A model generated the notes under the pieces. The model ran no database searches. It was not told the DNA's origin and saw nothing but the letters and a program-made list of their open reading frames with translations. Source: Bacteroidota bacterium (GTDB lineage: Bacteria > Bacteroidota > Rhodothermia > Rhodothermales > UBA10348). From it: 58,726 bases of DNA. The position numbers and the translations under genes were made by a program. The stretch covers positions 1 to 58,726 of the forward strand of contig JAQBZH010000012.1 in assembly GCA_027622005.1 (NCBI GenBank). The letters run 5' to 3'. Shown piece by piece: positions 1 to 6,769 of this stretch (position 1 is its first letter; the number at the start of each line of letters is the position of its first letter).

Positions 1-894
1 CGCTACTTTCTGCTCGAATAGCACTTCCGGCGTTACCCCTTCTGGCAGACGGGCTCCTGGAGGAATAATGTGCCCTGGAATCAGGTCGACGTTGCACATC
101 TGCGCAATTTCACCCGAAAGATGTAAGGAGGCCAGGGGCAGCCCTCGCCTCGCAAGCTCGGCTTCGGGCTGTACATAGGCCATCGAATTACTCGGGCGCT
201 CGGGGTGTTCATCAAACACCGTAATCCCATTCCGAATGCACGTTAGTAGGTCGTAGCGCCAGTAGTGGGAGGGAGTGGCATACCGAACATCGCCCGTTGC
301 GACTAGTGGAATGTTTGTTTCTGTCGAGAGACGAACCAGCCGGCTGAGCCGCCGGTCATCCCCCTTGCGACGCTGGTGGGTGGCCTCAATAAACAGCCGA
401 TCTCCAAAGATATCGCGTAGCGTACCCACCCAGCGCTTGGCTTCCTCTACGTGCGCGGTGTCGAGGAGCGAATAGAGCATACCCTCATCGGTACCCGTAA
501 GGCAGAATAGGTTATCACTATGTGCTGCAAGGGATTCGAGGCTGGTGGCGGGGTTGTCTCTATCGTCTTGAGCGGCTCCCTCCATGTGGGCAAGCGTCAG
601 GATTTGGCACAAGTTGGCATATCCCTTTCGGTTCTGAGCAAGCAAAACAAGAGAGTGACGGGACCGCGTTGGGTTTTCTGCCTCGTCATAGATAGGTACC
701 TCGGCGCCAAACACGTGCCGCAGGCCATGCTCTTTACAGGCCTGTTGAAAGCGCACCACGCCGTAGACTCCGTGACGGTCGGTTATGGCCATGGAGGCCA
801 TACCGAGACGCGCCGCCTCGGCGACGAGCGCTTCGGGCGGTGACCCTCCGGCTCGAAAAGAGAACCAGCTTCGTGCGTGTAGGTGGGCAAACAT
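1..894 (-). CDS. dnaE2: Error-prone DNA polymerase III alpha subunit DnaE2/ImuC (N-terminal part, runs off the left edge)
   Basis: Catalytic subunit of the SOS mutasome, doing translesion synthesis together with ImuB. The 298 visible residues are an open N-terminal PHP domain: they begin MFAHLHARSWFSFRAG, followed by the PHP strand MASMAITDRHGVYG and a later block LVATGDVRYATPSHYWRYD. DnaE2 proteins are usually about 1000-1100 aa, so roughly the last 70 percent lies left of position 1. The short FAHLHARSWFSF start, with no long leader, and the location downstream of imuB and DUF6504 favour DnaE2 over the replicative DnaE1. The start ATG (892-894) follows a pyrimidine-rich leader and an unusually AT-rich 230-bp spacer. 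It may be transcribed from the imuB promoter or from its own promoter in that spacer. Confidence 0.9.
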   Translation of the reverse strand, partial: MFAHLHARSWFSFRAGGSPPEALVAEAARLGMASMAITDRHGVYGVVRFQQACKEHGLRHVFGAEVPIYDEAENPTRSRHSLVLLAQNRKGYANLCQILTLAHMEGAAQDDRDNPATSLESLAAHSDNLFCLTGTDEGMLYSLLDTAHVEEAKRWVGTLRDIFGDRLFIEATHQRRKGDDRRLSRLVRLSTETNIPLVATGDVRYATPSHYWRYDLLTCIRNGITVFDEHPERPSNSMAYVQPEAELARRGLPLASLHLSGEIAQMCNVDLIPGHIIPPGARLPEGVTPEVLFEQKVA

Positions 895-1124
895 GGAAGA
901 GAGGGTTAAGGCGAGGAAAAGAAGAAATAGTGATTTATATAAATAATAAATACATATATAAATAGAGCACTAAAAAGAAGGTATATAAATATCATAAAAA
1001 ACGAGTGTATATGTGTTTTAATAACATCATAAAAATGATCTATAAATTATCAAAAGTCCAGACAATAGATTCGTAAATAGTCATCGTAATAAACGCGTAA
1101 AAAAGTATAAATATCTGTACATAT
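895..1124. other. AT-rich intergenic island with iterated TATAAAT motifs
   Basis: This spacer between dnaE2 and the DUF6504 gene is far richer in A+T than the flanking coding DNA. The 9-mer TATATAAAT occurs three times on the plus strand (936-944, 955-963, 982-990), and shorter TATAAAT copies lie near 1041 and 1106. A small inverted repeat ATCAT-AAAA-ATGAT lies near 1027-1040. No coding potential is visible. It may hold a dnaE2 promoter or an operator array; that role is inference. Confidence 0.5.
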
Positions 1125-1373
1125 TCAATCATGTATTCCTGCTAGTGACCATTGACCTGTTTTCATGTCTCTGGCCACCTCAAACGTGCCCTGATTGGTG
1201 CGCAGGGTTACATAGCGGCGGTGCCGCTCATTTCCCCACCACGTTCCGCGTACATCCCACTGCTCGATTACCTCTTTGACGACGTAGCTCCGCTTACCTC
1301 GAATGAGCATTGTGGGGCGGTCTCCTTCGAACCGCACCTCGGTGTCCCGGTGGCTTCGTTTTATTATTCCCAT
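1125..1373 (-). CDS. DUF6504 family protein, ImuB-associated small protein
   Basis: An 82-residue protein of unknown biochemistry. It resembles the DUF6504 family, small proteins often encoded beside ImuB/Y-family polymerase genes. Visible family-like features are an N-terminal basic/acidic stretch (RSHRDTEVRFEGDRP), a central RGKRSYVVKEVIEQWDV segment, a WW pair and a closing GQWSLAGIHD. Its ATG (1371-1373) overlaps the last codons of imuB, so the two are very probably translationally coupled and cotranscribed. By context it is an accessory of the mutasome. The family call rests on pattern and neighbourhood. Confidence 0.72.
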   Translation of the reverse strand: MGIIKRSHRDTEVRFEGDRPTMLIRGKRSYVVKEVIEQWDVRGTWWGNERHRRYVTLRTNQGTFEVARDMKTGQWSLAGIHD

Positions 1374-2539
1374 GTGGTATATCCCGATTGATCTTCGTGA
1401 AAATGTGCTCCTGGCCGGGCCACGCCGCGCTTTAGCGCCCTGGGAAAGCGGCGGTGAACCTTACTGACTGCTGCCGTGAGTTTGCGTAGCCTTTCGCCAA
1501 AAAGACTGGTTTGGATCATCTCTCCGGTGAGTAGCCCCGCCAATTCGAGGTCAATGCGCTCGATCCCAACCCGGCCTCGCTTCTGACGTAAGACCGCGAA
1601 CATGCCGGTGGCCAAGCGCTCCGCAAACCGGGTGATGGCATCGAGCCGGGCCGTAGGATGCGTCAATAAGCGGGCACTTCGAACCGGTGGACACCCCTCA
1701 AGATGTAAAACTATACGAATTTGCCCAACAATATTGGACTTCAAATCGGCGTGAGCCTTCTCGGCAAGTCGATGTACAATGGGCATAGCCTCACTCGGAT
1801 GATAACAGGGTACGTACAGTGTGAATCGTTTTCGGATGAAGGGGGCGGGCCTAAAAAGCGATACCACCGATGCATCCGTTGGATGGAGAATATTAAACAG
1901 AACCTCGCCCTCCTTGGCATAGGCTAAGGTGAGGTGGCGTTTGTTCAGATTGCGAGCCAACCCCACGGACGTACATCCCAGCAGTTCTAACCCCTCAATG
2001 CAGGAATCGCTAAACCCAGCCCGGGTGAGTAACGCGGTGGGGAAAGCGTCCATAAAGGTGTTAACATCCCCTTCCCCAACGGTGAGCATACCGCCTTGAT
2101 GGGCCTGAAGAGAGGCCATCCACGCCGTAGATCGGTAGGTAGCAAACCCAGCAGACGCACCCAAGTAGAGGGTAAGTGCCCGTATTTCATCCGGAGTAGC
2201 CGTAAACCACAATCGTGGTGGATCGCTCTCCATAAAAGGGGTGATCCTGTTCATGCGCTCCAGCACATACTCCCAAGCGCTGAATTCAGCTACGGAGTCC
2301 CGCACATACACCATAGCACCAGGACACAGCGCAGTGGCCCGTGCGGCCGTCATACCTGTTTCAAGCCCCAAAGCCTCTGCAGCCGCATTCAGGGCTACAA
2401 TATGCTCATCTTCCTGCACCATTAGCGGCCGAACGGCGTCGTGACGCCGAATCAGGGAGATGGCCCAAGCAGGAAAGTGTTTGATGGTCAGGCAACCGAT
2501 CATAGAGCACACAGGCGCGAATGCATGGGCCACCATCAT
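1364..2539 (-). CDS. imuB: ImuB, Y-family polymerase-like mutasome subunit
   Basis: A 391-residue catalytically inactive Y-family homologue that bridges DnaE2 to the sliding clamp during SOS mutagenesis. The N-terminus carries the Y-family-like core (GCLTIKHFPAW, then IVALNAAAEALGLETGMTAA). The carboxylates that coordinate metal in active polymerases are not evident, as expected for ImuB. Near the C-terminus is MIQTSLFGERLRKL, whose QTSLF fits the beta-clamp-binding pentapeptide. The start is uncertain: tandem ATGs sit at 2534-2539, but the family-like sequence begins at the later ATG at 2503. The gene overlaps the DUF6504 start and precedes dnaE2. No imuA is adjacent; a mazEF pair is divergent upstream. 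Confidence 0.88.
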   Translation of the reverse strand: MMVAHAFAPVCSMIGCLTIKHFPAWAISLIRRHDAVRPLMVQEDEHIVALNAAAEALGLETGMTAARATALCPGAMVYVRDSVAEFSAWEYVLERMNRITPFMESDPPRLWFTATPDEIRALTLYLGASAGFATYRSTAWMASLQAHQGGMLTVGEGDVNTFMDAFPTALLTRAGFSDSCIEGLELLGCTSVGLARNLNKRHLTLAYAKEGEVLFNILHPTDASVVSLFRPAPFIRKRFTLYVPCYHPSEAMPIVHRLAEKAHADLKSNIVGQIRIVLHLEGCPPVRSARLLTHPTARLDAITRFAERLATGMFAVLRQKRGRVGIERIDLELAGLLTGEMIQTSLFGERLRKLTAAVSKVHRRFPRALKRGVARPGAHFHEDQSGYTTWE

Positions 2540-2560
2540 TCTGCGCTATCACATTCTGAA

Positions 2561-2584
2561 GTAGACCCATATTAAAGGGTCTAC
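2561..2584. repeat. Inverted repeat GTAGACCC-N8-GGGTCTAC upstream of imuB
   Basis: Perfect 8-bp arms (2561-2568 and 2577-2584) flank an AT spacer. It lies just downstream of the candidate imuB promoter, where a repressor such as a LexA-type protein would block transcription. No T-run follows on the minus strand, so an operator is more likely than a terminator. Confidence 0.55.
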
Positions 2585-2614
2585 ATGTTAATATGTGCAA
2601 TATATGTGTGTCAA
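2585..2614 (-). promoter_or_regulatory. Candidate sigma70-type promoter for imuB
   Basis: Read on the minus strand, a perfect TTGACA lies at 2609-2614. Downstream are TATTAA at 2588-2593 (15-bp spacer) or TAACAT at 2585-2590 (18-bp spacer). The element sits about 50-75 bp upstream of the imuB ATG and between two inverted repeats, as a regulated SOS promoter would. No experimental start is known. Confidence 0.5.
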
Positions 2615-2638
2615 GCGAAATCGATAGTTAATTTCGCT
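2614..2638. repeat. Inverted repeat AGCGAAAT-N9-ATTTCGCT between imuB and mazE
   Basis: Perfect 8-bp arms (2614-2621 and 2631-2638) abut the TTGACA element of the imuB promoter. It lies in the divergent spacer and could be an operator for imuB, for mazEF, or for both. Confidence 0.5.
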
Positions 2639-2752
2639 GATCTAGTAAACTTCTCAACTTTCCTAGATTGGCGGGTTATCTGCGTTCGGTGTGGGGGTCT
2701 AGTACAGGACTCAAGTCTAGCATGGAACAAAACGCCCTGTCAAATTTATCAA

Positions 2753-2762
2753 TGTAATTACA
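2753..2762. promoter_or_regulatory. Palindrome TGTAATTACA directly before mazE
   Basis: A perfect 10-bp palindrome ends one base before the mazE ATG. MazE-type antitoxins bind palindromes overlapping their own promoter and start region, so this is a plausible autoregulatory operator. No strong Shine-Dalgarno sequence is visible, so occupancy could also affect initiation. Confidence 0.35.
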
Positions 2763-3041
2763 ATGTACCTACCTGAACTCGACGTGAACCTAAAAACAAA
2801 GATCATCCAGATTGGAAACTCGCAAGGAATCCGGTTAGCCAAACCCATTTTGGAGCAGGCTGGAATTACGGATGATGTCGAACTGCGGGTCAAGGGCGGT
2901 CAGATCATCATCCAAGCGGCGAACCGTCAACGACTGGGATGGGAAATCTTGTTCAAAGCGATGGCCCAAAGAGGGGATAATGCGATGCTAGATCCTGATA
3001 CGAAGACGGATTGGGATGAGACCGAGTGGAGTTGGGAATGA
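2763..3041 (+). CDS. mazE: MazE/AbrB-family antitoxin
   Basis: A 92-residue antitoxin. The N-terminal half is a typical MazE/AbrB swapped-hairpin DNA-binding domain: LKTKIIQIGNSQGIRLAKPI, then DVELRVKGGQIIIQ. The C-terminal half is polar and acidic and ends in a Trp/Glu-rich tail (DWDETEWSWE), the part that in MazE homologues wraps around the toxin. It should neutralise the adjacent MazF and repress its own operon. The ATG at 2763 is used; a GTG at 2784 immediately before NLKTK is an alternative. Its TGA overlaps an ATG of the toxin gene. Confidence 0.9.
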   Translation: MYLPELDVNLKTKIIQIGNSQGIRLAKPILEQAGITDDVELRVKGGQIIIQAANRQRLGWEILFKAMAQRGDNAMLDPDTKTDWDETEWSWE

Positions 3042-3073
3042 GTGAATTGGGAATGAGTGAATTAGGAATGACA
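3029..3073 (+). repeat. Triple 15-nt direct repeat at the mazE/mazF junction
   Basis: Three tandem near-identical 15-nt units begin at 3029, 3044 and 3059, of the form GAGTTGGGAATGAGT. Each carries an in-frame ATG (3038, 3053, 3068) preceded by GGGA or AGGA. They encode two extra ELGMS units at the toxin N-terminus and overlap the mazE stop. One 15-nt unit can be gained or lost without shifting frame. Confidence 0.85.
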
Positions 3074-3397
3074 GGCGAAATACGCCGATTCGATATCTAT
3101 TTGGTTGATCTCAACCCAACCCAGGGCAGCGAAATCAGGAAAAAGAGACCCTGTTTGGTCATTTCTCCAGACGAAATGAACCGGCACATCCGCACCGTGA
3201 TTATTGCGCCTATGACAAGCAAAGGCCGCAACTACCCGACGCGCATAAACTGTACCTTTCAAAAAGTGAAGGGACAAGTGGTGCTGGACCAAATCCGTAC
3301 CGTGGACAAATCAAGGCTAACCCAAAAACTAGGGACCATCAGTAAGAAGGTACAGGACCTCACCTTGCATACGCTTGCTGAGATGTTTGCTCGGTGA
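3038..3397 (+). CDS. mazF: MazF/PemK-family endoribonuclease toxin
   Basis: Sequence-specific mRNA interferase of the PemK/MazF fold. The conserved body starts RRFDIYLVDLNPTQGSEIRK (the beta1 strand and the P-x-x-G-S-E loop), continues RPCLVISPDEMN and VIIAPMTSKGRNYP, and ends in QIRTVDKSRL, where the Arg and the TVD/S segment are typical of the active site. Four in-frame starts are possible (GTG 3026; ATG 3038, 3053, 3068). I take 3038 because its ATGA overlap with the mazE stop suggests coupling; 3068 would give the N-terminus most like known MazF. Length (about 110-120 aa) is normal. It follows mazE directly in one operon. Confidence 0.9.
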   Translation: MSELGMSELGMTGEIRRFDIYLVDLNPTQGSEIRKKRPCLVISPDEMNRHIRTVIIAPMTSKGRNYPTRINCTFQKVKGQVVLDQIRTVDKSRLTQKLGTISKKVQDLTLHTLAEMFAR

Positions 3398-3478
3398 GAA
3401 ACAGCCACGCTTATTGGGACTAGGCTTAAGGGACTAGCTTACCGATGCCGCACTGGCCATCGTTACTCAAGCACCACC

Positions 3479-3823
3479 TCACGCCGGCACCGTCACCACA
3501 AACGTGGCCCCGCCACTTTCATTCGACTCAGCTCGCATCGTCCCATTATGCGCCTTGACCACAATATCGTACGACATAGAAAGGCCAAGTCCCGTCCCTG
3601 CACCTGTGGGTTTTGTAGTGAAAAACGGTTTGAATACCTCGTCTAGGTTTTCCGCTTTAATCCCTGAACCGTTATCTATAACCCGTATTTCGACCTGGTT
3701 GCCAACCCGGCTGGTTTGGACCTCAACTAGCGGAGCGAACAGCCGTAAAAGCAATGTTTTTTGGCTGTTTGCCGTTTTCGTGTAACTAAATCGTTCAATA
3801 TGCCGTGTAGGGAGCATAATCAT
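3479..3823 (-). pseudogene. Histidine kinase remnant (HATPase_c C-terminus only)
   Basis: The reading frame matches only the ATP-binding end of a sensor kinase: VEIRVIDNGSGI (N/G1 box), VFKPFFTTKPTGAGTGLGLS (F and G2 boxes) and a final GGATFVVTVPA. The upstream part that should carry the sensor, DHp helix, phospho-accepting His and N box is missing. The first 35 residues look like noise up to LVEVQTSRVG. It is therefore probably a truncated remnant rather than a working kinase. It is divergent from the permease gene, with 28 bp between them. Confidence 0.75.
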
Positions 3824-3851
3824 TGCTCACCTTTAACAGTTGATTGAACCC

Positions 3852-6266
3852 ATGTTCAAAAATCTGCTCCAAACATCACTTCGAAATCTGTCGAGTAAAA
3901 AAGGCTTTTCTTTTTTGAATGTTGGTGGTTTGGCCATAGGACTTTCCTGTTTCATTTTGATTGGACTTTTTGTTCAAAATGAACTCAGCTACGATCGATA
4001 CAATGAAAAGGCTGACCAAATCCACAAAATGGGTTTACACCTCTTTTTAGATGGGACTGAATCGAATTTTGCTGTTGTAGCTGCTCCTGTTGCAAAAGGA
4101 TTAGTAGACGAATTTCCCGAGGTTGAAGCGTCCACTCGTTTCAGTAAAAACGGCGTTCCAGTACTTCGGTATGAGAATAAAGCGTTTAGTGAAGAGGAGT
4201 TTTATTGGGCGGATTCTACTGTATTTGATGTTTTCACCATGCCTTTTGTGGTGGGCGATCGCAAAACTGCTTTGACCAGTCCTTATACGATTGTCTTTAC
4301 AGAGTCGATGGCCGAAAAATATTTTGGCAAGGAAGACCCCATTGGAAAGGTCGTAACTATGGATGGTAGGCAAGATTACACGGTTACGGCAGTTATAGAA
4401 GATGCACCCGAAGCGTCTCATGCTCACTACGACTTTTTGGGCTCTAGCTCCTCTAGAGAAATGAGTAATAATACTTCGTGGGCTACAAATAACAACTTTG
4501 GGACCTACTTCGTGCTCAATCCGAGCGTTTCGGCTGCTGAGTTTCAGGAAAAGCTTAAAGCCTTGGTGGTAAGCCATGTTTATCCGGAGATTGCAGAGCT
4601 ATTCAATGCTCCCGTTGAGGCCATTATGTCCAGTGGCACCGAGTTTGAGTACCTCGTCATGCCGCTCACGGATATTCACTTGAGATCACGGCTCCGTGGA
4701 GAGCATGAAACGAACGGCAATATCCTCTATGTTTGGCTGTTTGGAGGAATCGCCATAGCCATATTATTAATTGCCTGTGTTAACTACGTCAATCTTTCTA
4801 CTGCAATTTCGTCCCGAAAAGCAAAGGAAGTGGGCGTGCGCAAGGCTTTGGGGTCTAGCAGAGGACAACTCATTGCTCAGTTCATGTCCGATAGCATTGT
4901 CCTAAGCGTGCTTTCAGTAATGCTCGCACTCGTACTGGTCCAGGTGTTCTTGCCGGTAATGAACTCATTCACAAATAAAAACCTCGATTTGTCGTATTTC
5001 GACAATTGGTTGGTGATTCCGGGATTGCTTGGATTGGCCATTGTCGTTGGTTTTGTAGCTGGAATTTACCCAGCCTTTTTAATGTCGTCGTTTAATCCAG
5101 CAGCTGTTTTAAAAGGAGGAGGCCCCAAAGGCAAGTCTAAGTCCTTATTGCGCAACGGATTAATCGTTTTTCAATATTCAGTTTCTGCCGTTTTGGTGCT
5201 CGCTTCCCTCGTCGTATACGGTCAACTTAAATTCATCCAGAACACGAATCTGGGCTTTTCAGGCGATCAAGTCATCGTCGTAAAAAAGACGGACGATATT
5301 CCAAATGGGCTGCAATCGCTCAAGCAAAATTTGCTTCGTAATGCTGCCGTTGTATCGGTGGGAAATAGTTCAAGTCTGTTTGGAGAACTCAACAACGATA
5401 ATATGTTTAGGGCCGAAGGCCAGCCTGAAACCGAGAATAAACTGATCTGGACAAACAATACGGACGAAGGATTCGCTGAGACCTATAAACTTGAAATGGT
5501 TGATGGGTCCTATTTTACTTCAGATACGCCCCTAGATCGATCGTCAATCGTTTTAAATGAGACCGCCGTTGCGCTTTTGGGTCTTGAAAATCCGGTAGGA
5601 CAGAAGTTGCATTCCATGTTCGCCGAGGGCACGATGACAGTGCTCGGCGTTGTGAAAGACTTTCACATAGAATCATTGCAAAACGAGATAAAACCATTTG
5701 GGTTTGTTTCCATGGGGGAGGGCGATGCAGGGCGTAATCTCTCCGTTAGGGTTTCTTCCGCTGATATGATGGGGGTTATTGGCAGCATCGAAGAAGAGTG
5801 GTATAAAGTATCCAATGGCCAGGCCTTTGAGTACGAGTTTTTCGATTCGGTATTTCAAGAACGGTACATGGCGGAGCAGGATATGGGCCGCATTTTGATC
5901 GTGTTTTCCATCTTGGCCGTTTTAATTGCCTGTCTTGGACTTTTTGGCCTGGCTGCTTTCGTAACCACGCAGCGAACCAAAGAAATAGGCATTCGAAAAT
6001 CGTTGGGCGCTTCTGCTTCAGGAATCGTGCTGTTACTGTTCAAGGACTTTGGTAAATGGATCATCATAGCCAATGTGATTGCTTGGCCCTTAGCCTATAT
6101 CGTAATGAACAAGTGGCTGCAGAATTTCGTGTTTAGAACCGAAATCAACTTGTTCCAATTTCCAGTTGCTTTGATAGGAGGGCTTGTTGTCGCGTTTCTC
6201 ACGATCAGCTACACCACGATCAAGGCTGCACAGGCGAATCCCGTCTATGCTTTAAAATCCGAATAG
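3852..6266 (+). CDS. MacB/FtsX-type ABC transporter permease
   Basis: A roughly 804-residue inner-membrane permease of the family common in Bacteroidota, which have two MacB_PCD-FtsX units. There is an N-terminal transmembrane helix (residues about 17-38), a large periplasmic domain, then the first FtsX segment (ISSRKAKEVGVRKALGSSR) with three helices. A second periplasmic domain is followed by a second FtsX segment (TTQRTKEIGIRKSLGASASG) with its helices. The ATG at 3852 is preferred because family members start MFKNLL; an upstream TTG at 3840 is possible. No ATPase gene is adjacent, so the partner must be elsewhere. Substrate unknown; the family includes peptide, lipoprotein and stress-response transporters. 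Confidence 0.85.
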   Translation: MFKNLLQTSLRNLSSKKGFSFLNVGGLAIGLSCFILIGLFVQNELSYDRYNEKADQIHKMGLHLFLDGTESNFAVVAAPVAKGLVDEFPEVEASTRFSKNGVPVLRYENKAFSEEEFYWADSTVFDVFTMPFVVGDRKTALTSPYTIVFTESMAEKYFGKEDPIGKVVTMDGRQDYTVTAVIEDAPEASHAHYDFLGSSSSREMSNNTSWATNNNFGTYFVLNPSVSAAEFQEKLKALVVSHVYPEIAELFNAPVEAIMSSGTEFEYLVMPLTDIHLRSRLRGEHETNGNILYVWLFGGIAIAILLIACVNYVNLSTAISSRKAKEVGVRKALGSSRGQLIAQFMSDSIVLSVLSVMLALVLVQVFLPVMNSFTNKNLDLSYFDNWLVIPGLLGLAIVVGFVAGIYPAFLMSSFNPAAVLKGGGPKGKSKSLLRNGLIVFQYSVSAVLVLASLVVYGQLKFIQNTNLGFSGDQVIVVKKTDDIPNGLQSLKQNLLRNAAVVSVGNSSSLFGELNNDNMFRAEGQPETENKLIWTNNTDEGFAETYKLEMVDGSYFTSDTPLDRSSIVLNETAVALLGLENPVGQKLHSMFAEGTMTVLGVVKDFHIESLQNEIKPFGFVSMGEGDAGRNLSVRVSSADMMGVIGSIEEEWYKVSNGQAFEYEFFDSVFQERYMAEQDMGRILIVFSILAVLIACLGLFGLAAFVTTQRTKEIGIRKSLGASASGIVLLLFKDFGKWIIIANVIAWPLAYIVMNKWLQNFVFRTEINLFQFPVALIGGLVVAFLTISYTTIKAAQANPVYALKSE

Positions 6267-6272
6267 GGCACA

Positions 6273-6370
6273 TTTGCTCGGGTACGGTTCTGCATCCTAC
6301 CCGTCGGTAAAATCAAAAAAGGCAGATCCACGAAAGTGAATCTGCCTTTTTGGCTCCCCGGGTAGGATTT
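6273..6370. repeat. Tandem repeat copy 1: terminator plus truncated tRNA-Asn 3' end
   Basis: This 98-bp unit begins TTTGCTCGGGTACGG and ends CTCCCCGGGTAGGATTT. It is nearly identical to 6435-6530. Its right end reproduces the 3' acceptor and T-arm half of the tRNA-Asn (minus strand), then breaks off into unrelated sequence. The left part, GGTTCTGCATCCTAC, resembles a T-arm in inverted orientation, so CCTACCCG and CGGGTAGG flank the hairpin as outer arms. Confidence 0.8.
6315..6351. terminator. Intrinsic terminator, first copy
   Basis: GGCAGATCCAC-GAAA-GTGAATCTGCC, with one mismatch, flanked by an A-run on the left and a T-run on the right, so it can act in both directions. It follows the permease gene on the plus strand and is a copy of the tRNA-Asn terminator. 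Confidence 0.8.
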
Positions 6371-6434
6371 ATTCGGGCTTCGCCCTCATCAGTCGGCGCT
6401 CCCTTTGGGATCGCCTCGTGTGAACCTCCCTCGC

Positions 6435-6530
6435 TTTGCTCGGGTACGGTTCTGCATCCTACTCGCCCGGAAATCAAAAAAGGCAGATCCACGAAAGTGA
6501 ATCTGCCTTTTTGCTCCCCGGGTAGGATTT
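6435..6530. repeat. Tandem repeat copy 2, running into the intact tRNA-Asn
   Basis: Second copy of the unit at 6273-6370, differing by a few substitutions and small indels. Here the right end continues into the full tRNA-Asn. The roughly 64-bp spacer between copies (6371-6434) holds short GC-rich inverted motifs such as GGGCTTCGCCC and GGCGctccctttgggatCGCC. Confidence 0.8.
6476..6512 (-). terminator. Intrinsic terminator of tRNA-Asn
   Basis: Same hairpin as at 6315-6351, two bases past the tRNA-Asn 3' end on the minus strand, followed there by a T-run. It also has a T-run on the plus strand. Confidence 0.85.
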
Positions 6531-6585
6531 GAACCTACGACCCTGCGGTTAACAGCCGCATGCTCTACCGCTGAGCTACCGAGGA
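6514..6585 (-). tRNA. tRNA-Asn (anticodon GTT)
   Basis: A complete 72-nt cloverleaf. Acceptor arms TCCTCGG and CCGGGGA pair (one T-G), with discriminator G at 6514. The D-arm is AGCTCAGCGGTAGAGC, the anticodon stem-loop is GCGG-CTGTTAA-CCGC giving anticodon GTT, and the T-arm is GTAGG-TTCAAAT-CCTAC. The 3' CCA is not encoded, so it must be added after transcription. Confidence 0.95.
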
Positions 6586-6618
6586 ATGTTATCTAGATTT
6601 AATTCTAGAGCGGCCCGA

Positions 6619-6648
6619 AAGATACCGTGATGCACGAGCCGGGGCAAG
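6619..6648 (-). promoter_or_regulatory. Candidate promoter of tRNA-Asn
   Basis: Read on the minus strand, CTTGCC (6643-6648) and TATCTTTC (about 6617-6624) are spaced close to the Bacteroidota TTG / TAnnTTTG pattern. They lie about 35-60 bp upstream of the tRNA 5' end. Two TCTAGA sites (6592-6597, 6604-6609) lie between promoter and tRNA. Confidence 0.45.
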
Positions 6649-6769
6649 TCCTTTTGCTAAGTTTTCAATTTCTTTGCAAAGGGTGCTGCAAAGTGACCCT
6701 CAGGGTCCTATTTACGGCTTTACCAGTGTCTCCAAACCTTGATTACCCACCTAAATAGAGTAATTCTAT

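Noticed and set aside
2561-2584. Terminator for imuB or mazEF
   Set aside because: It lies upstream of both genes and no T-run follows on either strand.
6352-6440. A second tRNA gene or pseudo-tRNA in front of tRNA-Asn
   Set aside because: Only the acceptor and T-arm sequence up to GGATTT is duplicated; no anticodon or D-arm can be drawn from the flanking bases.
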